From: Flavobacteriaceae bacterium
GTDB lineage: Bacteria; Bacteroidota; Bacteroidia; Flavobacteriales; Flavobacteriaceae
Assembly: GCA_017857815.1 (NCBI GenBank)
Contig: JAFMCL010000007.1
Location: 22,988-86,987, forward strand
Reading direction: 5' to 3'
Length of the DNA stretch: 64,000 nucleotides
Part shown: in pieces, positions 1 to 8,089 of the stretch
Layout of the letters: each line of letters opens with the position of its first letter
How positions within the stretch are numbered: the stretch's first letter is position 1
Translations under genes and position numbers: made by a program
Notes under the pieces: model-generated
Told to the model about the DNA's origin: nothing
Seen by the model: the letters and a program-made list of their open reading frames with translations, nothing else
Databases searched by the model: none

Positions 1-1271
1 TGTATTTCGCTAGTGATCGTCCTGGCGGATTTGGTGGAATGGACCTATATTATGTTCCAATGGAAAATGATGTTTTTTTGGGAGGTCCAGTTAATTTAGG
101 ACCTGATATAAATACAAGTGCAAATGAAGTTTTCCCTTTTAGCCATTCAAATCAAATTCTATTTTATTCTTCAGACAAACAAAAAGATAAAAAACTAAAT
201 ATTTATCTCGCTTCAAACCTAATAACCAACAGATGGGAGACACAGAAACTTAACCCACCTTTTAATTCGAAAGGGGATGATTTTTCTTTTTCAATAGATA
301 GTAAAACTAAGATTGGATTTATAAGCTCCAACCGATTCGCGGGAAGGGGAGAAGATGATATTTATGGATTTAAATTTACACCTAAAATTGAAGGACAAAG
401 TGACGTTTATTCCTTTCCTTTAAAAGATACCTTAATCGTTGCCTTTAATAATATTTTAAATAACGATTTGGATTTAATGAAATCAAAAGATCCTTTAATC
501 AGACTTGTACCGCTTCAAGTAAAGCTAATTGACAGAGTCAATCACGGTGATTTAGTTTTAAATTCAAATGGTTCATTTCTTTACACTCATAAAGCTAAAA
601 AACCCATAAAAGATTCATTTACATACATGATTGATACTCCTTTTGGAAGCTCAAAAAATATAAAAGTTGAATTGATTCCAGAGCAGGTTTCAATTTTAGA
701 TCATTCAGAAAAGGTTTTTAGACCTATTTATTATACCTATAATCGGTTTGATTTGGAAACAACATATAAAGAACGACTTGATGTAATTGTTGATTATTTA
801 AATGAAAACATTGAAGCTGAAGTAGAAGTTTCTTCTTTTGCTGATTGTAGAGGACCTAGAGCCTATAACCTTAAACTGACAGAAAAAAGGTCAAAAACTA
901 TTGTCAATTACGTTGGGTCAAGAATACTTAATCCTAAACGAATTACTGGAAAAGGTTATGGAGAGGTTACAGTAAAGGGAAATGATAATTATGATTATTC
1001 AGTTATTATGAATTCTTTTGCAAGTGAAATAAATGCTATAAAATTTATTAAGAAATTTAACTTACTTGGAAATAATGCAGAAATCATAGAAGTATCTTCT
1101 AATTTTAGAATTATATTTAGAAAATACGATTCCTATCAGGAAGCAAAAAAGGGCATCGTTATACTGAAAAATCTAGGCTATGATGGGTGGGTAAGTAAAA
1201 GTGAGTGTTACTTATTGTCAGAGAAAGATCACCAATCAAAGAGAAAAACAACTTTTAAAATTTCAAATTGA
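1..1271 (+). CDS. OmpA-family envelope protein with PD40, Ig-like and SPOR parts (5' truncated by window)
   Basis: The reading frame is open from the first bases of the window, so the N-terminus lies outside. The residues before the first ATG (position 39) read YFASDRPGGFGG, a typical PD40/WD40-like beta-propeller strand. Counting from that ATG: further PD40 blades to about residue 125, a cadherin/Big-type Ig-like domain at about 140-225 (NHGDLVLNSNGSFLYTH is the hallmark strand pair), an OmpA C-terminal peptidoglycan-binding domain at about 230-320 (SFADCRGPRAYNLKLTEKR), and a SPOR-like module at about 325-395. The family tethers the outer membrane to peptidoglycan; relatives occur near type IX secretion genes. 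The Ig insert and C-terminal SPOR are less usual. The exact role is unknown. Confidence 0.85.
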   Translation, partial: YFASDRPGGFGGMDLYYVPMENDVFLGGPVNLGPDINTSANEVFPFSHSNQILFYSSDKQKDKKLNIYLASNLITNRWETQKLNPPFNSKGDDFSFSIDSKTKIGFISSNRFAGRGEDDIYGFKFTPKIEGQSDVYSFPLKDTLIVAFNNILNNDLDLMKSKDPLIRLVPLQVKLIDRVNHGDLVLNSNGSFLYTHKAKKPIKDSFTYMIDTPFGSSKNIKVELIPEQVSILDHSEKVFRPIYYTYNRFDLETTYKERLDVIVDYLNENIEAEVEVSSFADCRGPRAYNLKLTEKRSKTIVNYVGSRILNPKRITGKGYGEVTVKGNDNYDYSVIMNSFASEINAIKFIKKFNLLGNNAEIIEVSSNFRIIFRKYDSYQEAKKGIVILKNLGYDGWVSKSECYLLSEKDHQSKRKTTFKISN

Positions 1272-1293
1272 ATAAACCTTAACTGATAACTAG

Positions 1294-1581
1294 ATGAAAA
1301 AACTACTGCTTGTTTGTATGTTTTGTTTGCCCATTTTCCTAATGGGTCAAAAGGCTTGCAATGTTTATGGAAAAGTCAGGTTTGTTGAATATGGTGAAGA
1401 TTACAAAGTCAAATTTGTGAATTATAATGAAGACTTAAGTATTAAGTATGTGAGTTATGGCGAAAATAAAGTTGGAAATTGGAAAGTGGTTGAATATGGT
1501 GAAGATTATAAATTAAAGACCGTTAAGTATGGTCAAGATTTTACTGCTAAAGAAGTTGAATATGGCCAAGGTTGTAAATAA
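1294..1581 (+). CDS. Small secreted repeat protein, probable 7(1) septoil-knot (DUF6150-like) domain
   Basis: A 95-aa protein with a clear signal peptide (MKKLLLVCMFCLPIFLMGQ), cut after about residue 19. The mature part consists of six units of about 11 residues with the pattern K/R-x-V-x-Y-G/N-E/Q-D/N-x-K, for example VRFVEYGEDYK, WKVVEYGEDYK and LKTVKYGQDFT. Cysteines at residue 22 and near the C-terminus (YGQGCK) could form a disulfide. This strand-repeat pattern resembles the DUF6150/Septknot family, predicted to form a 7(1) knot; the assignment is from recalled family pattern, not a search. It starts 22 bp after the OmpA gene and may be cotranscribed. No function is known. Confidence 0.75.
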   Translation: MKKLLLVCMFCLPIFLMGQKACNVYGKVRFVEYGEDYKVKFVNYNEDLSIKYVSYGENKVGNWKVVEYGEDYKLKTVKYGQDFTAKEVEYGQGCK

Positions 1582-1638
1582 ATAATTATTGTTGATTTTC
1601 CTGGGTTTAATAAGAATACAACAATAGATAAAAATCTT

Positions 1639-3036
1639 TTACTTTCCGATACAGAAATTAGCAAACACATTCCCCAAAAGATCTTCGGTAGTAATCTCTC
1701 CAGTTATTTCTCCCAAATACATCAAAGCCTCGTTGATATCGACAGACAAAAGATCGCCAGATATCTTCTGATCCAGTCCGTTTTTTATGTTTAAAATTGC
1801 TTTTAGTACGTTTTGAAGTGCGTCATAGTGACGAATGTTGGTAATGATCACATCTTGATTGGATGCCATTTGACTTACTTGCGTAAACAAAAATTTCTTA
1901 AGCGATTCAATAGAAGCATTGTCGAAGGTTGAAATCTTAATGGGTTGCAATATTTTACTGGAAATCAATTTATTAGTCAAGGCACTATCAAAATCATTAA
2001 CTCCATTTATATTTAAGTCAACTTTACTTTCCACAGGAATTAAAATCAAATCATCCCGCCTGAACTCATTAACATCCTTTATGATTTCATTTAATTTAGT
2101 ATCATTTCGATCATAGAGGTAGAGTAGAACTTTCGCTTTGAGAGCTTTTTCTTTCGCCTTGGCGACGCCTACCGCTTCAATCTCGTCAGTGGTTTCTCTA
2201 ATACCTGCGGTATCTATAAAACGGAATTGTATTCCCTCAATTGTCAAAGTGTCTTCTATGGTGTCCCTTGTGGTTCCAGCGATAGAAGATACAATTGCTC
2301 TGTTATCATTCAATAAGGCATTTAATAAAGAGGACTTTCCAGCATTGGGTTTTCCGATAATGGCAACAGGCACCCCCTTTTTGATAACACTTCCATATGC
2401 AAAGGAGTCTGCCAATGATTTAATCTTCATTTGAATTTCATCGAGTAGCGCAAAGAGTTCCTTTCGATCGGCAAATTCAACATCTTCCTCAGAGAAATCT
2501 AGCTCTAGGGTAATCAGGGAAGCGAAATCAAGTAGTTTTTGGCGTAGCAATATCAATTGTTGTGTATACCCCCCTCTCATTTGATTTAGTGCAACTTCAT
2601 GAGCAGCTTTGGATTCCGAGGCAATCAAGTCAGCAACAGCTTCCGCTTGGCTAAGATCCATTTTTTTATTCAAAAAAGCACGGAGTGTAAACTCTCCTGG
2701 TTGAGCTGGTTTTGCACCTTTTAGAATAAATAATTGAAGAATTTCTTGCTGAATATAAGTTGATCCGTGACAGGAAATTTCAACTACATTTTCACCAGTA
2801 TAGGAATTAGGTGCTTTAAAAATACTCACCAAAACTTCATCAATTTCGGTTCCATCGTTATGAATCCTTCCCAAATGAATGGTATGTGATTTTTGGTCAG
2901 ACAATTTCTTCCCGCTTTTGCTCTTGAAAGAGCTCGTTACCATATCAATCGCATTTTCTCCTGAAAGGCGCAGCAAACTGATTGCTGCTGTTCCTGCTGC
3001 ACTAGAATTTGCAATGATCGTTCCTTCATTCATCAT
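1639..3036 (-). CDS. mnmE: tRNA modification GTPase MnmE
   Basis: MnmE with MnmG installs the 5-carboxymethylaminomethyl group on wobble uridine 34 of tRNAs. The 465-aa length is standard. Visible parts are an N-terminal tetrahydrofolate-binding domain ([15 protein letters not shown]), a G domain with Walker [11 protein letters not shown]2 GTTRD and G3 DTAG, and the catalytic C-terminus FCIGK. The G4 motif reads SKVD where NKxD is usual. The gene starts with two adjacent ATG-type starts (MMNEG); the second may be used. A -7 box lies just upstream at 3041-3048. Confidence 0.97.
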   Translation of the reverse strand: MMNEGTIIANSSAAGTAAISLLRLSGENAIDMVTSSFKSKSGKKLSDQKSHTIHLGRIHNDGTEIDEVLVSIFKAPNSYTGENVVEISCHGSTYIQQEILQLFILKGAKPAQPGEFTLRAFLNKKMDLSQAEAVADLIASESKAAHEVALNQMRGGYTQQLILLRQKLLDFASLITLELDFSEEDVEFADRKELFALLDEIQMKIKSLADSFAYGSVIKKGVPVAIIGKPNAGKSSLLNALLNDNRAIVSSIAGTTRDTIEDTLTIEGIQFRFIDTAGIRETTDEIEAVGVAKAKEKALKAKVLLYLYDRNDTKLNEIIKDVNEFRRDDLILIPVESKVDLNINGVNDFDSALTNKLISSKILQPIKISTFDNASIESLKKFLFTQVSQMASNQDVIITNIRHYDALQNVLKAILNIKNGLDQKISGDLLSVDINEALMYLGEITGEITTEDLLGNVFANFCIGK

Positions 3037-3040
3037 GAAA

Positions 3041-3048
3041 CAAAATTA
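3041..3048 (-). promoter_or_regulatory. -7 promoter element of mnmE
   Basis: On the minus strand this reads TAATTTTG, an exact match to the Bacteroidota -7 consensus TAnnTTTG, ending 4 bp before the ATGATG start of mnmE. The predicted transcript would have almost no 5' leader. No well-spaced -33 TTG was found. Confidence 0.5.
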
Positions 3049-3177
3049 GATTTTTTATAGGTATGGATTATTCAAAAATGGAATAAAAAAAAAGGCTTTT
3101 AAATAAAAAAAGTATATTATTACTTTAAAACCAAACGATTAATTAGGGTGAGGACAAATTTATTTTGTTTCCCCTTT

Positions 3178-4314
3178 TTAAATTTCAATAGTTACCGTAA
3201 CCCTTTTCTTGTGTTGTCGGTGCTCATAGTTTTTCCAAAGGTTTTGTATTGCCAGGTTGTCTTCTAGCTCAGGATTGGTCTCTACAAGATTGTATTTCTT
3301 TTTATTAAAAACCTTTTGCATTTCATTGAAAATAATAGCAACAACGCCTTTGTTTTGGAATCTAGGGTGAACGCCTATTAAATAAAAAGATGCCTTATGG
3401 TTAAAATACATTGCCTTAAGTAAATACAAAAAACCAAAAGGAAACATCTTTCCATTGGCCTTCTTTAGGGCTTTTGAAAAGGAAGGCATTGCAATCGTAA
3501 ATGCAACCAATTTGTTGTTTTCATCGACAATACACTTTATGAAATCTGGGTGTATGTATTTAAAATATTTTTCTTTGTATTGCTGAATTTGTTTTTTTTG
3601 AATGGGAACGTAAGTTTTAAGCTCACCATAGGTTTCGTCTAAAAGTTCAAACATTTGTGCAACATAAGGGAGAATTTCGTTTCTGGATTTAAATTCTAAA
3701 ACCCTAAGCTGATAGCGTTCGCTCATGAGTTTAGAAAATCTTTTAACTTTTTCAGGAGCATCTTTATAGGAGTACATTTTTATTTCATATTCTACCCATA
3801 CGGCTAATTCCTTATATCCCAATTGTTTAAAATGTTCAATATAATATGGTGCGTTGTAGAGCGTGATCATGGTATTTCTTTCTTCAAAGCCTTTAACAAG
3901 CATTCCAGCCTTGTCCAAATTGGAGAACCCTACCGGTCCTTCGATATGATTCAGCCCTTTTTCTAGTCCTTTTTCTTTAACCTTTCCCAATAAAGTCTTT
4001 GTGACATTAATATCATCAATCACATCAAACCAGCCAAAGCGAACCTTTTTTCTTTTTAATTGATTGACTTCTGTCCAGTTGATAATCACAGCAATTCGGC
4101 CGACAATCACTCCGCTTTTGTAGGCCAAATAATAATCGGCCTCCGCATTTTCAAAAACAGGATTTTTAGAAGGATCTAAAACGTCAATTTCCTCTTGTGT
4201 GATTGGGGGAGTCCAATAAGGATTATTTTTGTAAAGACTAAAAGGAAACTCAACAAATTGTTTCAATTTGCTGGGCGAATTAACCTGCTTAATTTCGATT
4301 GAATTTGACTCCAT
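3178..4314 (-). CDS. GNAT-fold acyltransferase-like protein
   Basis: A 378-aa protein of a family widespread in Bacteroidota and usually labelled GNAT family N-acetyltransferase. The N-terminal half contains FPFSLYKNNPYWTPP and a first acyltransferase-like core (ADYYLAYKSGVIVGRIAVI). The C-terminal half has a second GNAT-like strand-helix signature (FYLIGVHPRFQNKGVVAIIFNEM), where R/QxxG/A binds acyl-CoA in known GNATs. Substrate unknown. It begins 4 bp after the outer-membrane protein gene on the same strand, so the two are probably one transcript. Confidence 0.7.
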   Translation of the reverse strand: MESNSIEIKQVNSPSKLKQFVEFPFSLYKNNPYWTPPITQEEIDVLDPSKNPVFENAEADYYLAYKSGVIVGRIAVIINWTEVNQLKRKKVRFGWFDVIDDINVTKTLLGKVKEKGLEKGLNHIEGPVGFSNLDKAGMLVKGFEERNTMITLYNAPYYIEHFKQLGYKELAVWVEYEIKMYSYKDAPEKVKRFSKLMSERYQLRVLEFKSRNEILPYVAQMFELLDETYGELKTYVPIQKKQIQQYKEKYFKYIHPDFIKCIVDENNKLVAFTIAMPSFSKALKKANGKMFPFGFLYLLKAMYFNHKASFYLIGVHPRFQNKGVVAIIFNEMQKVFNKKKYNLVETNPELEDNLAIQNLWKNYEHRQHKKRVTVTIEI

Positions 4315-4318
4315 AGTA

Positions 4319-5362
4319 CTATTTACGTTTGGCTTTTCGGTTTCTTTTCTTCTCTTGTTTACTGTCTTTTTTCATTAGTTTTTTTAGTCCTTTTTCTTCA
4401 TTTTTTTGTTTTTCAAAATTAATTTCCTCTGCGCTAGTGAAATCTTTGTGGAAGTTTAAGCGGTAGGAAACTCCTAAGTTAACAAAAGTTGAGCTGGGCT
4501 TGGTTTGAGTATTAACCCCCAAAGAACCTTCGATCTGTATGTAATCCGTGAGTAAATAAGCAACCCCTGTCCTGAAGATAAAGTCGTTATGACGTTCGCT
4601 AAAAACCCCTTGATTTTCAACATACACCGACCAATAGGGGTGGAAAGTATGCGTCAGTGTGAGTAGGTAACTTTTTTCCAAATAATCTGATAAATATCGG
4701 CTCAATGAAAAATTAGTAACAAAAACCCAAGTTCCTAAAAAATGGGATTGGGTGGCAATCGTTCCGCCTAGTGAAAGTAATGGTTCTTTTTCTGTTTGAG
4801 TATTTAAATTTTGAAAGAACAATGGCCTGTTAAGCAAATCAAAGACATCTCCATAAGGATAAGGATTCTCTGGTTCAATATTAAAGTTTGCACCAGCAGT
4901 TATAGAGACTGCGGGGATTAGATGTTTTAATTTAAACCCATTATTTGCTTTCCAACTATAGTTATTGACTTCCTCTTCCTTTTTAAAAGGGTCATAAACC
5001 AAATATTTAATTCCAATAAAGTTTTTTAAAAATCCTTTTCTTTCGTATTCAAACTCTTTCGAAGAAATCTTGTTGGTCAACCGGTCCATCATGTAACTCC
5101 CATCATAGGTCAGTTCGAGTTGTTCAAACAAAAATCCCCATCGGATCGAAAGAAAACCAATTCTACCATCAACCGTTGAATTGTTATACGCTTCATGTTT
5201 AAATCTTCTGTATTCAAAACCACCTTCAAACTGAACAATTCCTTTTCCAACAGCAAATGCACCTATGGAAGCACCCGGACGATTAGAGTTTATTTGATCG
5301 GTATATTGTGCTCGAACGATGGCCGATAGAAGAATAAAAAGGACCGTAAAATGTTTGAGCAT
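4319..5362 (-). CDS. Outer-membrane beta-barrel protein (phenol meta-pathway transporter-like family)
   Basis: A 347-aa protein with a signal peptide (MLKHFTVLFILLSAIVRAQ) followed by alternating beta-strand segments typical of an outer-membrane barrel. The motif QINSNRPGASIGAFAVGKG near the mature N-terminus is common in flavobacterial proteins assigned to the MetA-pathway phenol-degradation-like barrel family. The C-terminus carries a lysine-rich tail of about 30 residues (KKLMKKDSKQEKKRNRKAKRK region) that is unlike the barrel and may be periplasmic. Substrate unknown. First gene of a pair with the acetyltransferase-like gene. Confidence 0.7.
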   Translation of the reverse strand: MLKHFTVLFILLSAIVRAQYTDQINSNRPGASIGAFAVGKGIVQFEGGFEYRRFKHEAYNNSTVDGRIGFLSIRWGFLFEQLELTYDGSYMMDRLTNKISSKEFEYERKGFLKNFIGIKYLVYDPFKKEEEVNNYSWKANNGFKLKHLIPAVSITAGANFNIEPENPYPYGDVFDLLNRPLFFQNLNTQTEKEPLLSLGGTIATQSHFLGTWVFVTNFSLSRYLSDYLEKSYLLTLTHTFHPYWSVYVENQGVFSERHNDFIFRTGVAYLLTDYIQIEGSLGVNTQTKPSSTFVNLGVSYRLNFHKDFTSAEEINFEKQKNEEKGLKKLMKKDSKQEKKRNRKAKRK

Positions 5363-5437
5363 TATTTTTTTATCGCAAGATAATTGTATTTTTTTTTCTA
5401 AAGAGTGATGCCATTAAAAATAGTGCCAACTTTTCTT

Positions 5438-5445
5438 TACTTTTG
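5438..5445 (+). promoter_or_regulatory. -7 promoter element of the DUF4834-yfhO operon
   Basis: TACTTTTG matches TAnnTTTG exactly. It overlaps the TTG at 5443 that opens the longest frame of the next gene, so that TTG is probably not the translation start. Transcription would begin about 5451. Confidence 0.5.
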
Positions 5446-5472
5446 AATATTATTAATATTAAACCCGTCGAT

Positions 5473-5685
5473 TTGATTGGATTGCTCAAATTTTTATTGA
5501 TTTTCTTAGGTTTTACCTACTTGTTTCGTTTAATTAAACCTTTTATTTTTAGATACTTATTCAAAAAAGTATCCAAGAAAATGGGTGACTTTAAAACGGA
5601 AGCGCCTGTGAATAAGGAAGGAAAAAAAGACAAAAAAAATGCCCAAGACATAGGGGAATATATTGACTATGAAGAAATTGATTGA
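5473..5685 (+). CDS. DUF4834-like small membrane protein
   Basis: A short protein with one N-terminal membrane segment (LLKFLLIFLGFTYLFRLI), a basic stretch (FKKVSKKM) and an acidic tail ending IDYEEID. This is the layout of DUF4834 proteins, which in Bacteroidota commonly precede the YfhO gene. The frame is open from a TTG at 5443, but a -7 promoter box covers that codon. TTG at 5473 or 5482 (giving MGLLKF-like or LLKF starts) is more likely; 5473 is used here. It overlaps the next gene by 17 bp, which suggests translational coupling. Function unknown. Confidence 0.65.
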   Translation: MIGLLKFLLIFLGFTYLFRLIKPFIFRYLFKKVSKKMGDFKTEAPVNKEGKKDKKNAQDIGEYIDYEEID

Positions 5686-8089
5686 GAGTTTTTTAAAAAA
5701 CAAGGGGCATTATCATGCAGTTGTGATTTTTTGTTTCGGTATTTTTTCAATCCTATTTTATTATCCCACTCTTTCCGGAAAAGCGCTTGTGCAATCTGAC
5801 ATCAGACAATATACCGGCATGTCGAGGCAAATTCAAGAGTACCGAAAGAATCAAGATGAAGAAATTTACTGGATTGACAATGCTTTTGGCGGCATGCCTA
5901 CCTATCAGTTAGGGGCGCGTTATCCAGCAGATTTTCTTACACCGATTCATAAAATTTTTCAAAACATTCCACAACCAGCGGAAATACTTTTTCTTTATTT
6001 ATTGTCCACCTATCTTTTTCTTCTAATTATCAGAATGCCCTGGCACATTGCTGTTTTTGGTGCCTTGGCCTATGGCTTATCTACCTACTTATTGATTATT
6101 CTTCAAGTAGGCCATAACACAAAAGCCCAAGCTTTGGCCTATATGCCTTTGGTTTTGGGAGGAGTTTATATGATTTTTAACGATAAGAAATTCTGGGGAT
6201 TTTTGATAACCGTTCTGACGCTTGCGATGCAAATCCGTGCCAACCATTATCAAATGACTTACTATATGTTGCTTCTGCTTTTATTGTTTGTCATAGTTTA
6301 TTTTTTCAAATCAATAAATGAGAAGTCACTCAAGCCTTTTGCTGTAAAAATAGGGATTCTCTTTTTTTCTGGATTACTTGCTTTGGGGCTCAATGCCACT
6401 TCATTGCTTGCTACTGCTGAATACTCAAAATTTAGTACTCGCGGTAAAAGCGAATTGACTCAGAACCCTGACAATTCTTTAAAAGAAGTGACCAGTGGAT
6501 TAGATACGGCATACATTACACAGTTCAGCTATGGTATTTTTGAAAGTTTGAATTTATTTATTCCTAGAGTTCAAGGGGGAGGTTCAAGAGAAGATTTAGG
6601 ACAAGATTCTGAGCTGTTTAAGTTTTTGATTCAACAAGGCGTTCCTAAAAATCAAGCGGGACAATTCGTTCAGAATGTTCCGACCTACTGGGGCGATCAA
6701 CCCATACTAGAAGCTCCAGCCTACGTCGGAATAACCATAGTCTTTCTGGCAATCATTTCTCTTTTTCTGATTAAAGGTCCCCTTAGAAATTGGCTTTTTG
6801 CGGGAATTATTATGTCTTTACTTTTGTCTTGGGGTAAAAATCTCCCTTGGCTTACTCAGTTTTTTATTGACTACTTTCCACTATACAACAAGTTTAGAGC
6901 TGTTAGTTCCATTCAGGTGATTCTTGAATTTTGTTTCCCAGTTTTGGCTTGCTTAGGTTTGCATCTAATATTAGAACAAAGAGCATTAAATCCTATGAAA
7001 TCGATTTTAAAAACAGCGACATTCTTTCTCTCCTTTCTCCTGTTTTTACTTTTATCGAAAAGTATTTTTGATTTTAGCGGTGAGATGGATGGCTACCTTT
7101 CTGAGGCTTATGGACCGATGATCATGGATCAAATTCTTGAAGCAAGAAGATCGATTTTTAGTTATGACATTATAAGAGCAATCCTTTATACGCTTGCAAT
7201 TACAGCTATTCTATATTTTTTCATTCAAGGAAAATTATCAAAAAAAGTCAGTATTATGGCTTTGTTCGCATTCTTGGCGTCAGATCTGTTGGGAATTTCC
7301 AATCGCTATATCGACCGTGATCTGTTTGTTTTACCTCGCCAAAAAAGTCAACCTTTTCTGAGCCAAGCTTCAGATCGAGCAATACTTAAAGACAGTTCTC
7401 GTTATCGTGTCTTTGAGCCTAATCTCCAGCTTTCAGGAGCAAGGACGGCTTATTTTCATAACGCTATTGGTGGTTATCACGGTGCTAAACCTAGACGGTT
7501 TGAAGAGCTTTATGAATATTTTAGCGAAAATCAGATTGAAGGCGTTTTGGACATGCTCAATGTAAAATACATTCTTTTTGAAAAGGAAAAGGAACAAAAG
7601 TTTATTCAAAATCCAAATGCGATGGGGAACGCTTGGTTTGTTGACTCTCTCTTTGTTGCAGTTGATGCGGATGGGGTTTTAAATAAAATGAAATCCTTGA
7701 ACTTTGAAAATAGTGCAATTGTTTTGGCAAGTGAGGCTCCTGAAAATATAAAGCTGACTTTTTCCGCAGATAGTTTGTCTCGCATTAACCTTACAAAAGC
7801 GCATCCAACCCGATTGGAATATAAATTTAGCTCCTCAGAAGAGCAAATGATTGTTTTTTCAGAAATGTATTACCCCCATGGATGGAAGTCATTCATTGAT
7901 GGAGTAGAAGTAGAACATTTTCCTGTCAATTATGTCCTTCGTGGACTCAATGTTCCAAAAGGGAATCACGACATTGTTTTCTCTTTTGAGCCTTCAGTGA
8001 TCAAGACAGGAACCTCAATACGTTTGCTTGCATTGGTTCTATTTCTTGGTGTCATTCTTGGTGCTCTGTTCAAGAAATATAAACGATGA
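5669..8089 (+). CDS. YfhO-family polytopic membrane protein
   Basis: About 806 residues with a dozen hydrophobic segments, large extracytoplasmic loops and a soluble C-terminal region before the last helix (ALVLFLGVILGALF). The early motif SDIRQYTGMSRQ followed by YWIDNAFGGMPTYQ is characteristic of YfhO, a GT-C-like family linked to glycosylation of envelope polymers. The chosen start is the ATG at 5669 (MKKLIESF) rather than the TTG two codons earlier. It overlaps DUF4834 upstream and the LTA-synthase-like gene downstream by 4 bp (ATGA), so all three are probably one operon. Confidence 0.85.
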   Translation: MKKLIESFLKNKGHYHAVVIFCFGIFSILFYYPTLSGKALVQSDIRQYTGMSRQIQEYRKNQDEEIYWIDNAFGGMPTYQLGARYPADFLTPIHKIFQNIPQPAEILFLYLLSTYLFLLIIRMPWHIAVFGALAYGLSTYLLIILQVGHNTKAQALAYMPLVLGGVYMIFNDKKFWGFLITVLTLAMQIRANHYQMTYYMLLLLLLFVIVYFFKSINEKSLKPFAVKIGILFFSGLLALGLNATSLLATAEYSKFSTRGKSELTQNPDNSLKEVTSGLDTAYITQFSYGIFESLNLFIPRVQGGGSREDLGQDSELFKFLIQQGVPKNQAGQFVQNVPTYWGDQPILEAPAYVGITIVFLAIISLFLIKGPLRNWLFAGIIMSLLLSWGKNLPWLTQFFIDYFPLYNKFRAVSSIQVILEFCFPVLACLGLHLILEQRALNPMKSILKTATFFLSFLLFLLLSKSIFDFSGEMDGYLSEAYGPMIMDQILEARRSIFSYDIIRAILYTLAITAILYFFIQGKLSKKVSIMALFAFLASDLLGISNRYIDRDLFVLPRQKSQPFLSQASDRAILKDSSRYRVFEPNLQLSGARTAYFHNAIGGYHGAKPRRFEELYEYFSENQIEGVLDMLNVKYILFEKEKEQKFIQNPNAMGNAWFVDSLFVAVDADGVLNKMKSLNFENSAIVLASEAPENIKLTFSADSLSRINLTKAHPTRLEYKFSSSEEQMIVFSEMYYPHGWKSFIDGVEVEHFPVNYVLRGLNVPKGNHDIVFSFEPSVIKTGTSIRLLALVLFLGVILGALFKKYKR

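Noticed and set aside
1586..1630. Inverted repeat TATTGTTG / CAACAATA between the knot protein and mnmE
   Set aside because: The loop is near 30 bases and there is no T run on either side, so terminator status is unsupported.
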